Of a stretch of DNA of 64,000 bases, positions 40,732 through 48,627 are shown piece by piece. The notes beneath the pieces were generated by a model. The model was not told the origin of the DNA and ran no database searches. It worked only from the letters and a program-made list of their open reading frames with translations. The DNA is from Rodentibacter haemolyticus. GTDB lineage: Bacteria > Pseudomonadota > Gammaproteobacteria > Enterobacterales > Pasteurellaceae. The position numbers and the translations under genes were made by a program. Position 1 is the stretch's first letter; each line of letters starts with the position of its first letter. Location of the stretch: the NCBI RefSeq assembly GCF_015356115.1, contig NZ_CP063056.1:682001-746000 (forward strand), given 5' to 3'.

Positions 40732-42060
40732 TCACTCTTTCAATTTTAACCACTTGCTGCTCAATGTACCGGCTGTCATTGCACCGTTTACATTTAATGC
40801 GGTACGTCCCATATCTATTAGGGGTTCGATAGAAATCAATAAGCCCACCAATTCCAAAGGCAAACCTAAAGTCGAAAGCACAACAATTGCGGCAAATGTC
40901 GCACCACCACCCACACCGGCAATACCAAAGGAAGAAATCGCCACCACTAAAACAAGCGTGGCAATATAACTTACGCTGAAAGGATCAATTCCCACGGTTG
41001 GCGCAACCATGACGGCTAACATTGCCGGGTAAATCCCTGCGCAACCATTTTGCCCGATTGTCGCACCGAATGTTGCGGAGAAATTTGCAATCGCCGAATT
41101 ATTACCGAGTTTATTCGTTTGTGTCTCGATATTAAGCGGAATAGTGGCCGCACTTGAACGGGAACTGAATGCAAATGCCAAGGTCGGCATAACTTTTTTG
41201 AAGTATTGAATCGGGTTGATACCGGATAAAAAAAGCAACACGCCATGTACAACAAACATAAGGAAAATCGCGATATAGGAAGCAATAATAAAGCTACCTA
41301 AATTCAAAATATCAGCCCATTTGGATGTTGCGCCGACTTTAATCATTAATGCGAATACGCCATAAGGTGTTAAACGAATAACAAAACGAACCAAACGTGC
41401 GACTAATTTATTTAAGGTTTCCACGCCTTGTGCAATACGATCACCCAATTCTTGATTTTCTTTGCGTAAACTCAATGTCGCCACACCTAAGAACGCAGAG
41501 AAAATAACAACACTAATAATCGAAGTAGGATTCGCTCCCGTCAATTCGGCAAAAGGATTTTTCGGAATGAAAGAAAGCAACATTGCAGGTACACTTAATC
41601 CGTTGATCTGATCCGCACGACCTAATACTCTTGATTGTGCCGCCAACTCACGTTCTCCAGCGACTACCCCCTCAGCCGTTAAGCCGAATACTTGCACCAT
41701 AATAACGCCGATAAATGCTGCAATTGCGGTGGTAACAAGCAATACCGAAAGCACGCTAAAGCTAATTTTTCCTAAAGAACGCGCCTCATTTAAACGAGTA
41801 ATCGCCGATAAAATGGAGACAAAAACCAGAGGCATCACAATCATTTGTAATAAACGGACATAACCACCACCTACGAGATTAATCCAATCTAATGCGGTTT
41901 TTATGGTCTCCTTGTTGCCAATATTTTGTAACAATACGCCAGCACCCAAGCCAAACACTAAGCCGATAAATACCGTTTGACCTAATTTTTGTGTCTTTTT
42001 ATAAAGATAACCAAGCAACGCCAGAATAAGTGCAAAAATGGCAAGTACAAGAAATAGCAT
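40732..42060 (-). CDS. tcyP: L-cystine:cation symporter TcyP (YdjN-like)
   Basis: A 442-residue carrier of the dicarboxylate/amino acid:cation symporter fold. It carries LVGGGYVRLLQMIVMPLVFVSIL, SFIPKNPFAELTGANPTSIISVVIF, the SRSSAATIPLN re-entrant serine motif, FGATIGQNGCAGIYPAMLAVMVAPTVG and the final EPLIDMGRTALNVNGAMTAGTL. These closely follow E. coli YdjN/TcyP, a cystine importer, rather than GltP or SstT. About eight helices plus two re-entrant loops are expected. It is a single-gene unit. Confidence 0.93.
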   Translation of the reverse strand: MLFLVLAIFALILALLGYLYKKTQKLGQTVFIGLVFGLGAGVLLQNIGNKETIKTALDWINLVGGGYVRLLQMIVMPLVFVSILSAITRLNEARSLGKISFSVLSVLLVTTAIAAFIGVIMVQVFGLTAEGVVAGERELAAQSRVLGRADQINGLSVPAMLLSFIPKNPFAELTGANPTSIISVVIFSAFLGVATLSLRKENQELGDRIAQGVETLNKLVARLVRFVIRLTPYGVFALMIKVGATSKWADILNLGSFIIASYIAIFLMFVVHGVLLFLSGINPIQYFKKVMPTLAFAFSSRSSAATIPLNIETQTNKLGNNSAIANFSATFGATIGQNGCAGIYPAMLAVMVAPTVGIDPFSVSYIATLVLVVAISSFGIAGVGGGATFAAIVVLSTLGLPLELVGLLISIEPLIDMGRTALNVNGAMTAGTLSSKWLKLKE

Positions 42061-42165
42061 ATTTATTTCCCTTCATAAAACAATCAGATAGTGATATTAG
42101 ATAGGCTTCCGAATCAAAAATCTAATTATTTTTTGTTATAGCTTATAATCTAGGAGTATATAAAC

Positions 42166-43221
42166 TTAAACTACCGACACGGCTTTAATTTGTACATAAA
42201 CATCCCTTCCCACAGCAAAACGCAGTTCATTTTGCGCCCATTTACTGATACTCGCCCAAATTTTATGCCCTTCCACCAATACGGCGACATCCACCTGTTT
42301 ATCACGTACCTCAATTTGCACGATTTGTCCGCATAAAATATTGCGAATACTGGTTTGTTCCGGCTTTTGTAAGGCAATGGATACGTCCGAACTATAAATG
42401 CACACACGTACTCGTCTCCCCACTTCCCCCTGAACTTGATTAATCCATAGCGTTTGATTACCCAAAGAAAGTGCGGTCATTTTATAAGGCGGATTATGTA
42501 AATAAACGGGTAACGCCAGCACACTACTCTGTTCATTTTCTCCTTTCCACGGCGTAAAAATAGCGCTATTCCAAATTTTTTCCACCGTATCATAGGCTTT
42601 AACCGCACCATCTTCCATTAACACGATATGATCAGCCAAGCTAAGAAGTTCATCTAAACTGTGAGTAACATATAAAATAGGAATATTAATTTCTTTAGAA
42701 AGATGTTCGAGATACTCCATTAATTCCCGTTTACGCGGCATATCTAATGCGGAAAGCGGTTCATCCATAAGCAAAATATCCGGATCGGTAAGCAAAGCCC
42801 GCCCAATAGCAACACGTTGCTTTTCCCCGCCCGATAGCGTAAGCGGATAACGTTTCAACAAGTGCTGAATACCCAGTAATTCCACAATATAATCAAAATC
42901 CGATTTTGCAATATTCCTCGCACCATAACGTATATTCCCCCTCACCGTATAATGAGGAAACAGGCGCGCATCTTGAAATACATAGCCGATTCTTCGCTGA
43001 TGAATGGGAATATTTTCTTGGTTATCAACGTCGACCAAAGTGCGGTCATTCAAACGAATAAATCCTTCATCCGGTAGCATTAAACCGCTTACTAAATTAA
43101 TTAATGAGGTTTTGCCTGAACCCGATAAACCGAAAATCGCCGTAACGCCTTGAGTCGGAATTTGCAAATTCGTTCGTAAAGCAAATTGCGCTAACTGTTT
43201 TTTCACATTAATTTGCAACAT
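42166..43221 (-). CDS. modC: Molybdate ABC transporter, ATP-binding protein
   Basis: A 351-residue ABC ATPase powering molybdate import. Walker A is FGLSGSGKTS (near residue 33), the signature is LSGGEKQRVAIGRAL, Walker B is ILLMDEPLSALD, and the C-terminal 65 residues form the molybdate-binding TOBE/Mop domain (RNILCGQIVQIE..). I use the ATG at 43219-43221, which overlaps modB by 14 bases and removes a 17-residue extension encoded by modB's reading region. Uptake signals occur near 42467 and 43040. Confidence 0.97.
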   Translation of the reverse strand: MLQINVKKQLAQFALRTNLQIPTQGVTAIFGLSGSGKTSLINLVSGLMLPDEGFIRLNDRTLVDVDNQENIPIHQRRIGYVFQDARLFPHYTVRGNIRYGARNIAKSDFDYIVELLGIQHLLKRYPLTLSGGEKQRVAIGRALLTDPDILLMDEPLSALDMPRKRELMEYLEHLSKEINIPILYVTHSLDELLSLADHIVLMEDGAVKAYDTVEKIWNSAIFTPWKGENEQSSVLALPVYLHNPPYKMTALSLGNQTLWINQVQGEVGRRVRVCIYSSDVSIALQKPEQTSIRNILCGQIVQIEVRDKQVDVAVLVEGHKIWASISKWAQNELRFAVGRDVYVQIKAVSVV

Positions 43222-43936
43222 TAGTCTGTCCCAGTTTTTTCTGCATTCGTTTGCCAAGCCATTCGGAAGCAAGTAAAGAAATCAATGAAAGAATGATCGC
43301 AAAGAGACATAATCGCATCGTTTGCCCTTCTGCCCCCGGTGTTTGAATAAAAGAATACATCGCAAGGGGAATCGTCTGTGTTTCACCGGCAATATTAGAA
43401 ACAAAGGTGATGGTTGCACCAAATTCCCCTAAGGAGCGGGCAAAACCAAGCACTAAGCCTGCTAACACGCCCGGCAATGAAAGGGGTAAAGTAATGGTGA
43501 AGAATACGCGCCAAGCCGATGCGCCTAAGGTTTGAGCGGCTTGTTCCAACTTAATATCGATACTTTCCAAAGAAAGGCGAATTGCCCGAACAACTAAAGG
43601 AAAGGCTACAACCGCAGAAGCCAGAACCGCCCCTTTCCAGCTAAATCCGAAAGACACGCCGAACCATTGATACAAATATTTACCGATAACGCCATTTCGC
43701 CCCATCGCAACCAATAATAAATAACCGATTACCACCGGCGGAAGCACCAAAGGCAAATGAATAATGCCTGTGATAAATGATTTACCGTAAAAATTTTTGC
43801 GTGCCAATAACCACGCAATCAAAATCGCAAAAGGTAAACTCCAAAGCATTGCGCTGAACGCCACACTTAAACTCAAGCGAATGGCATCAATTTCTAATGG
43901 GCTTAGATTGAAAAAAGAAAGAAGTTGAGTGAACAA
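43208..43936 (-). CDS. modB: Molybdate ABC transporter, permease
   Basis: A 242-residue inner-membrane permease with about five to six helices. The EAA loop ASAWRVFFTITLPLSLPGVLAGLVLGFARSLGEFGATI, which contacts ModC, is complete, and HLPLVLPPVVIGYLLL is typical of ModB. The start lies 82 bases after modA, separated by a hairpin with a U-tract; the end overlaps modC. Confidence 0.97.
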   Translation of the reverse strand: MFTQLLSFFNLSPLEIDAIRLSLSVAFSAMLWSLPFAILIAWLLARKNFYGKSFITGIIHLPLVLPPVVIGYLLLVAMGRNGVIGKYLYQWFGVSFGFSWKGAVLASAVVAFPLVVRAIRLSLESIDIKLEQAAQTLGASAWRVFFTITLPLSLPGVLAGLVLGFARSLGEFGATITFVSNIAGETQTIPLAMYSFIQTPGAEGQTMRLCLFAIILSLISLLASEWLGKRMQKKLGQTNVAN

Positions 43937-43976
43937 ATGAAATCCTTAATGAGAGGAATAAATTATCCAATAATAC

Positions 43977-43998
43977 GAAAAAGGGCTGTTTCCAGCCC
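43977..43998 (-). terminator. Attenuator-like hairpin between modA and modB
   Basis: On the minus strand GGGCTG, loop GAAA, CAGCCC (43998-43983), followed by TTTTTCG. It would cut part of the transcripts after modA and so yield more binding protein than membrane parts. Confidence 0.75.
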
Positions 43999-44018
43999 TC
44001 CTCATAAAATTACCCCAA

Positions 44019-44795
44019 TTATTTCACAGAGAAACCATAGCTCACAAGCACTTTTTTCGCCTCATCCGATTCAAGATATTTCAAGAAATCACGTGAATCC
44101 GCATTATCATGATCTTTTAAAATCGCGACCGGATATTCTACCGATTTATGGCTACCTGTCGGAAATACCCCTACGATTTTCACATTTTTACTCACTTTTG
44201 CATCAGTGCTATACACGATGCCATAAGGTGCCTCCGCACGCTCAACCAATGCTAGAGCGCCTCGCACATCTTTTGCTCGAGCTAAACGATTTTTCACCTT
44301 ATCCCACAGATTTAATTTGGTTAATGATTCTTCCGCATATTGTCCTGCCGGTACGTGTGCCGGATCACCTACGGATAAATAACTGTCTTTTAACGCTTCA
44401 ATCCATTCCCCCTTAGAAACCTCAACAAAATCGACCGCACTTTTTACCGGTGCAATTAATACCAACGCATTGCCTGCCAATACTTTTTCGGTTTCTTTCT
44501 GCGTTAAGTTTTTTTCAGAAAGATATTTCATCCATTTATTACTTGCCGAAACAAAAATATCGGCCGGTGCGCCCTCTTCCACCTGTTTTGCCAACGTTGA
44601 AGAAGAAGCAAAAGAAAACACTACATCATTTTTAGGATTTTGTTTTGCATAATCTGCGGCAACTTGTTGCAATGCATCAGTCATAGAGGCCGCGGCAAAT
44701 ACCGTCACTTTAGCGAAAGTGTTTGTGGAAAATCCTAATCCTGCGATGATAAATAAAGAGGAAAGTGCGGTTGAAATAGCGGTTGTTTTTTTCAT
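44019..44795 (-). CDS. modA: Molybdate-binding periplasmic protein
   Basis: A 258-residue type II substrate-binding protein. A signal peptide ends around NTFA-KVTVFAAASM, and the oxyanion-binding segments FAAASMTDALQQ and FSFASSSTLAKQVEEGAPADIFVSA plus VPAGQYAEESL are the ModA hallmarks. I use the ATG at 44793-44795 with GGAGAC upstream. It is first in modABC and is divergent from modE, with a ModE-type operator between them. Confidence 0.97.
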   Translation of the reverse strand: MKKTTAISTALSSLFIIAGLGFSTNTFAKVTVFAAASMTDALQQVAADYAKQNPKNDVVFSFASSSTLAKQVEEGAPADIFVSASNKWMKYLSEKNLTQKETEKVLAGNALVLIAPVKSAVDFVEVSKGEWIEALKDSYLSVGDPAHVPAGQYAEESLTKLNLWDKVKNRLARAKDVRGALALVERAEAPYGIVYSTDAKVSKNVKIVGVFPTGSHKSVEYPVAILKDHDNADSRDFLKYLESDEAKKVLVSYGFSVK

Positions 44796-44813
44796 AAATT
44801 GTCTCCACATCAA

Positions 44814-44839
44814 TCATTATTTACTTTATTATATAGCGA
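44814..44839. promoter_or_regulatory. ModE operator in the modA-modE divergent region
   Basis: On the minus strand TCGCTATATA-ATAAAG-TAAATAATGA. This matches the E. coli ModE half-sites TCGNTATATA and TATATAACGA with 6-base spacing; the right half agrees at 8 of 10 positions. It starts 19 bases upstream of the modA ATG, so molybdate-bound ModE should repress modABC and perhaps modE. Confidence 0.75.
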
Positions 44840-44907
44840 AATAAAGGATACTCATACAAAAATTTGTATTTTCGAGTAGAATGTCATATCAGCATTTAGA
44901 GGTGGAT

Positions 44908-45675
44908 ATGAAAAACACTGAAATTTTATTAACAATTAAACTTCAACAAGCGATCTTTATTGATCCCAAACGCATCCGTTTGCTTAAAGAAATTCAGCAA
45001 TGCGGCTCAATCAATCAAGCGGCTAAAAATGCCAAAGTCAGCTATAAAAGTGCCTGGGATCACCTTGAGGCAATGAATAAAATCAGCCCCAGCCCGTTAC
45101 TGGAACGCAATACCGGTGGGAAAAACGGTGGAGGCACAGCATTAACCACTTATGCAGAACGTTTACTTCAACTTTATGACTTATTGGAGAAAACACAAGA
45201 CAATGCTTTCCGGGTTTTGCAAGATGAAACCGTACCGCTTGACAGCTTACTCACGGCAACCGCCCGCTTTTCTCTGCAAAGTAGTGCACGCAATCAATTC
45301 TTCGGCAAAGTGGTACGTCAACGTATTATTGATTCTCGTTGCGTGGTGGATGTGGAAATCGCTCATTTACCGAAACCAATGCAAGTTTCGATTACCACAA
45401 AAAGTGCCGCACGCTTAAAGCTGATGACAGAAAAAGAAGTGATGTTGATGTTTAAAGCACCTTGGGTAAAAATCATCGAACAGCCCTTAGAAAATCAGGC
45501 AAACCAATTTCCGGTTACGATAAAATCACTTGATGAGGAAGAAGCGATTTTACAATTCGATAATACTGAAATTGAATTTTGCGCCACGATAAACCAGACG
45601 AATAACTACCAAATCGCACAACAAGTTTGGGTTCATATTAATCAGGAACAGATTATCTTGGCAACATTAGGATAA
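44908..45675 (+). CDS. modE: Molybdate-dependent transcriptional regulator ModE
   Basis: A 255-residue regulator. The N-terminal winged helix contains KRIRLLKEIQQCGSINQAAKNAKVSYKSAWDHLEAMN and the wing RNTGGKNGGGTALTTY; two C-terminal Mop-like domains with SARNQFFGKV and SITTKSAARLKLM bind molybdate. I use the ATG at 44908, which has AGAGGTGG upstream and matches the E. coli opening; an ATG nine codons earlier is possible. A ModE box lies upstream. Confidence 0.96.
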   Translation: MKNTEILLTIKLQQAIFIDPKRIRLLKEIQQCGSINQAAKNAKVSYKSAWDHLEAMNKISPSPLLERNTGGKNGGGTALTTYAERLLQLYDLLEKTQDNAFRVLQDETVPLDSLLTATARFSLQSSARNQFFGKVVRQRIIDSRCVVDVEIAHLPKPMQVSITTKSAARLKLMTEKEVMLMFKAPWVKIIEQPLENQANQFPVTIKSLDEEEAILQFDNTEIEFCATINQTNNYQIAQQVWVHINQEQIILATLG

Positions 45676-45680
45676 TTGAA

Positions 45681-45709
45681 CAAAAAATAGGCTTGTTTAA
45701 AACAAGCCC
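45681..45709 (-). terminator. Terminator shared by modE and the TorD-like gene
   Basis: GGCTTGTTT (45690-45698) and AAACAAGCC (45700-45708). On the minus strand TATTTTTTG follows the stem; on the plus strand CTTCTATT follows. Confidence 0.8.
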
Positions 45710-45714
45710 TTCTA

Positions 45715-46272
45715 TTAGTTTTCCTCCAATTCATCCGCCATTGCAGCCAAGATCTCACGCGTTAAGTATGCCAAAGAACGATAAAACGGCAAGGTAGCGT
45801 AAGTTTCCACTTGAGTTAAAAATTTTGCCGCGCAAGGCAACAAAAACGCTTCAAACAAAGTTTTTTGAGCGGAAACGGAATCTACATTGTCTTCGAGCCA
45901 AGAAGCGGTGAGTAAAAGTAATGAAAAGTGATCCGCATTGTCTATTTCAGGCATACCACATTCGTGACGAAAAGCGATGAAATCTGCAACATCAATCACA
46001 TAAGCAGAAATTGATGTAGCCACTTTGCCCTCGGGGCCAAAGAGTTTTTGATATTCTTGATCGAGTAAGGATAAATCAATTTTTAGTTGAAGATTATCTA
46101 ACGCCGCTTCGCTTTCTTTATCGGCTTCCAGTACCCAAACTTGGTTTAAGCCTTTTTGTTGAAGCCAATCAAATGCTCCGGCAAGAATCGGATCTGTCGG
46201 TGCACGATAAAATAAATTACCGAATAAACGGCTGATTAAGGAAAAATGATTCAGTTGGTTTTCAGTGCTCAT
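45715..46272 (-). CDS. TorD/DmsD-family molybdoenzyme chaperone
   Basis: A 185-residue all-helical protein. The EYQKLFGPEGKVATSISAYV segment matches the TorD/DmsD conserved motif (usually E-YxxLFxGP), and the length and helical pattern fit. Such chaperones hold apo-molybdoenzymes until cofactor and Tat signal are ready. No reductase lies in the window. The closeness to modE/modABC supports a molybdoenzyme role, but the client is unknown. The ATG overlaps the end of the upstream quinone-reductase-like gene by 4 bases. Confidence 0.85.
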   Translation of the reverse strand: MSTENQLNHFSLISRLFGNLFYRAPTDPILAGAFDWLQQKGLNQVWVLEADKESEAALDNLQLKIDLSLLDQEYQKLFGPEGKVATSISAYVIDVADFIAFRHECGMPEIDNADHFSLLLLTASWLEDNVDSVSAQKTLFEAFLLPCAAKFLTQVETYATLPFYRSLAYLTREILAAMADELEEN

Positions 46273-46880
46273 TGACGATTTCCTTTTAAAAGTGCGGTCA
46301 ATTTTTCCTGTGTTTTTTGTTCAGCCGTCTCAATCATCGCAAGGCGTGCCGCATCATCAATCAAATGAATATCGCCGAATAATTCATATTCCACGTTTAA
46401 AATGCCGCAATAGTTAAATAAGCCGTTTATTAAGCAATGATCCAGCGACTTATCTACACCAAATTCTTTGTATTTATCCACATTGCTACCAATGGTGATA
46501 AATTGTTGCATTTGTTTGCCTTGAAGCAAGCCTACGGATTCTCCATTTTCCGTTTTATAAGCAAATCCATGGCTTAACACGCGATCCAAATACCCCTTTA
46601 AAATCGCAGGAAACCCCATCCACCAAAGCGGATAAACCAAAGTAATCAAATCCGCTTGGCTAATAAGTTTATGCTCATATTTTATTTCTTCGGGAATAAT
46701 GCCTTGGTTTGCGGCCTGCAGTTCTTCAAAGGAAATAATCGGATTAAAATCCAGATTGTAAAGATCACGAAACCATGTATTTACGCCAAGTTCTTGACCG
46801 GTTTTTGCTACACGATCCGCAATAGCTCGCCCAAAACTTCCTTTAGAATTAGGGTGGGCAAAAATAATAAGATGATTCAT
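46269..46880 (-). CDS. Flavodoxin-fold NAD(P)H:quinone oxidoreductase family protein
   Basis: A 203-residue protein of the NQO/KefF/MdaB type. The opening HLIIFAHPNSKGSFGRAIADRV binds the flavin phosphate, LVYPLWWMGFPAILKGYLDRV is the family signature and FITIGSNVDKY follows. It probably reduces quinones or electrophiles with NAD(P)H, FMN or FAD bound. It is translationally coupled to the TorD-like gene and follows nfeD by one base, so the three are likely one operon. Confidence 0.88.
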   Translation of the reverse strand: MNHLIIFAHPNSKGSFGRAIADRVAKTGQELGVNTWFRDLYNLDFNPIISFEELQAANQGIIPEEIKYEHKLISQADLITLVYPLWWMGFPAILKGYLDRVLSHGFAYKTENGESVGLLQGKQMQQFITIGSNVDKYKEFGVDKSLDHCLINGLFNYCGILNVEYELFGDIHLIDDAARLAMIETAEQKTQEKLTALLKGNRQ

Positions 46881-46881
46881 T

Positions 46882-47337
46882 TTATTTTGTTACCTTTTTC
46901 ACAATAAGCGTTATACCGTCCACCCGAACAACTTTGACAAGATCATTCACTGCAAGATGCTCTCCTTGAATACGCCAAGTCGTGTCACCAAAAGCACCAC
47001 GCCCGATACCATTTGCTGCAATTTCTTGCACAGTGCCTTGTTTATCAAGCATAGCATGATCACGCTGATTTAATGTGCTATAGGATTGATCCCTATGATC
47101 TTTAGTATGCTGATACTTCCACCAAACCACCGATAGCACACCGGCTAAGACGGCATAAAAAATGACAAGCCCTGCAAACGGGAAAGTCGGGAAAATAAAT
47201 TGAAGTAGTGCGGTAACTAATGCTGCAAGTCCCCACCATAGCAAAAATACGCCCGGTACGATTATTTCAGCAATAAGCAAGACAAATCCCAACACCAGCC
47301 AGTGCCATAATGTCCAAGTAGTCAACCATTCAGCCAT
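46882..47337 (-). CDS. NfeD family protein (YbbK-type)
   Basis: A 151-residue inner-membrane protein. Three or four helices (about residues 10-75) include LVLGFVLLIAEIIVPGVFLLWWGLAALVTA, then a C-terminal OB-fold starting KQGTVQEIAANGIGRGAFGDTTWRI. This short form is encoded next to SPFH/stomatin genes in most bacteria, as here with qmcA. Exact role unknown, thought to assist membrane-domain scaffolds. AAGGGAG precedes the ATG. Confidence 0.88.
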   Translation of the reverse strand: MAEWLTTWTLWHWLVLGFVLLIAEIIVPGVFLLWWGLAALVTALLQFIFPTFPFAGLVIFYAVLAGVLSVVWWKYQHTKDHRDQSYSTLNQRDHAMLDKQGTVQEIAANGIGRGAFGDTTWRIQGEHLAVNDLVKVVRVDGITLIVKKVTK

Positions 47338-47422
47338 ATAGTCTCCCTTATCCTTATATAGAAAAGTGCGGTCATAAAATCCAATAAATTTACGATATTA
47401 TGCAGCACTTTCACAAGTCACT

Positions 47423-47498
47423 GTAGGGTGCTGTTAGGCAAAGCCGTAACGCACCAATAGATGAAATGGTGCGTTAAGCAAAGCTCAACACACCCTAC
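47423..47498. repeat. REP-doublet with nested inverted repeats
   Basis: Outer arms GTAGGGTG (47423-47430) and CACCCTAC (47491-47498), inner perfect arms TAACGCACCA (47447-47456) and TGGTGCGTTA (47467-47476), and a GTTAGGCAAAGCCGTAAC hairpin in the left half. It shares the last with the element at 40665. Non-coding, between qmcA and nfeD. Confidence 0.85.
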
Positions 47499-47515
47499 CC
47501 TAATAAATATTGGAT

Positions 47516-47546
47516 ATAAAATTCTCTTTATGTAACTGCTGCATAA
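47516..47546. repeat. Short dispersed intergenic repeat, copy 1
   Basis: ATAAAATTCTCTTTATG followed by NNCTGNNNCATAAT. An identical 17-base core with the same downstream pattern occurs at 50602-50632. Confidence 0.5.
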
Positions 47547-47585
47547 TCATATAAATTTCAACCGCACTTAAAAACAAAATAACGA

Positions 47586-48500
47586 TTAGGCTTTTTTATC
47601 GCCTTTCAATAATTCCGCAATTCCAGCCACAGAACCGATCAAATTCCCAGCCTCTAACGGCATAAGTACGACTTTACTATTTTGCGCACCGCCAATTTCT
47701 TTGAGGGCTTCCGTATATTTTTGTGCAATGAAGTAATTGATTGCTTTCATATCACCGGTTGCAATGGCTTCAGATACCATTTGCGTTGCTTTCGCCTCCG
47801 CTTCGGCCGCACGCTCACGTGCTTCCGCTTGTAAAAAGGCTTCTTGACGCTCCCCTTCCGCTTTCAAAATACGTGCTTGTTTTTCCCCTTCGGCACGCAA
47901 AATTTCGGCTTGACGAACCCCTTCTGCTTCCAACACTTCCGCACGTTTATTACGTTCTGCTTTCATTTGTGCGTTCATTGAATCAATTAATTCACGAGGT
48001 GGACGCACATCACGAATTTCAATTCGGGTTACTTTAATCCCCCAAGGGTTGGTTGCCTCATCTACAATCGCAAGCAAGCGACCATTAATCGAATCGCGTT
48101 GTGAAAGCATTTCGTCCAATTCCATCGAACCAAGCACGGTACGAATATTTGTCATCGTCAAATTGATGATAGCTTGCTCAAGGTGATTAACTTCATAGGC
48201 GGCACGGCGGGCGTCAATCACTTGTACGAAACATACCGCATCAATGGATACGTTAGCATTATCTTTAGAGATCACTTCTTGTGAGGGAATATCCAACACT
48301 TGTTCCATCATATTGATTTTACGCCCGACACGATCTACAAACGGCACAACCAAATTCAATCCCGGCATTAAAGTGCGGGTATAACGCCCGAAGCGTTCGA
48401 TCGTCCAGTTATAACCTTGCGGCACGGTTTTAACCGTTGAAAATAAAATCACCGCAACAAGCACAAGAAAAACTAATGTAGCAATGGTTAATCCATCCAT
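47586..48500 (-). CDS. qmcA: SPFH/stomatin-like membrane protein QmcA
   Basis: A 304-residue protein with one N-terminal membrane helix (about residues 4-22) and an SPFH domain: VPQGYNWTIERFGRYTRTLMPGLNLVVPFVDRVGRKINMMEQVLDIP. A long coiled-coil with repeated ILRAEGEKQARILKAEGERQ motifs follows (about 190-250) and ends before SKVVLMPLEAGNLIG. It closely resembles E. coli QmcA. It probably forms ring-like membrane scaffolds with its NfeD partner. The 248-base gap to nfeD contains a REP-doublet. Confidence 0.94.
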   Translation of the reverse strand: MDGLTIATLVFLVLVAVILFSTVKTVPQGYNWTIERFGRYTRTLMPGLNLVVPFVDRVGRKINMMEQVLDIPSQEVISKDNANVSIDAVCFVQVIDARRAAYEVNHLEQAIINLTMTNIRTVLGSMELDEMLSQRDSINGRLLAIVDEATNPWGIKVTRIEIRDVRPPRELIDSMNAQMKAERNKRAEVLEAEGVRQAEILRAEGEKQARILKAEGERQEAFLQAEARERAAEAEAKATQMVSEAIATGDMKAINYFIAQKYTEALKEIGGAQNSKVVLMPLEAGNLIGSVAGIAELLKGDKKA

Positions 48501-48587
48501 TTTTATTCCCTCTTTTGAGTTAAGTAAGCAACAAAAAGTCTAACAAATTAGACCGCACTTTGTATATAAGAATGTTCCCTCTCAAAA

Positions 48588-48613
48588 AATAAAAAGGCGA
48601 ACTTTCGTCCACC
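48588..48613 (-). terminator. Terminator of sstT
   Basis: On the minus strand GGTGGAC, loop GAAA, GTTCGCC with two G-U pairs (48613-48596), then TTTTTATTTTTT. Confidence 0.75.
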
Positions 48614-48627
48614 TTTTTAAAACTGAA

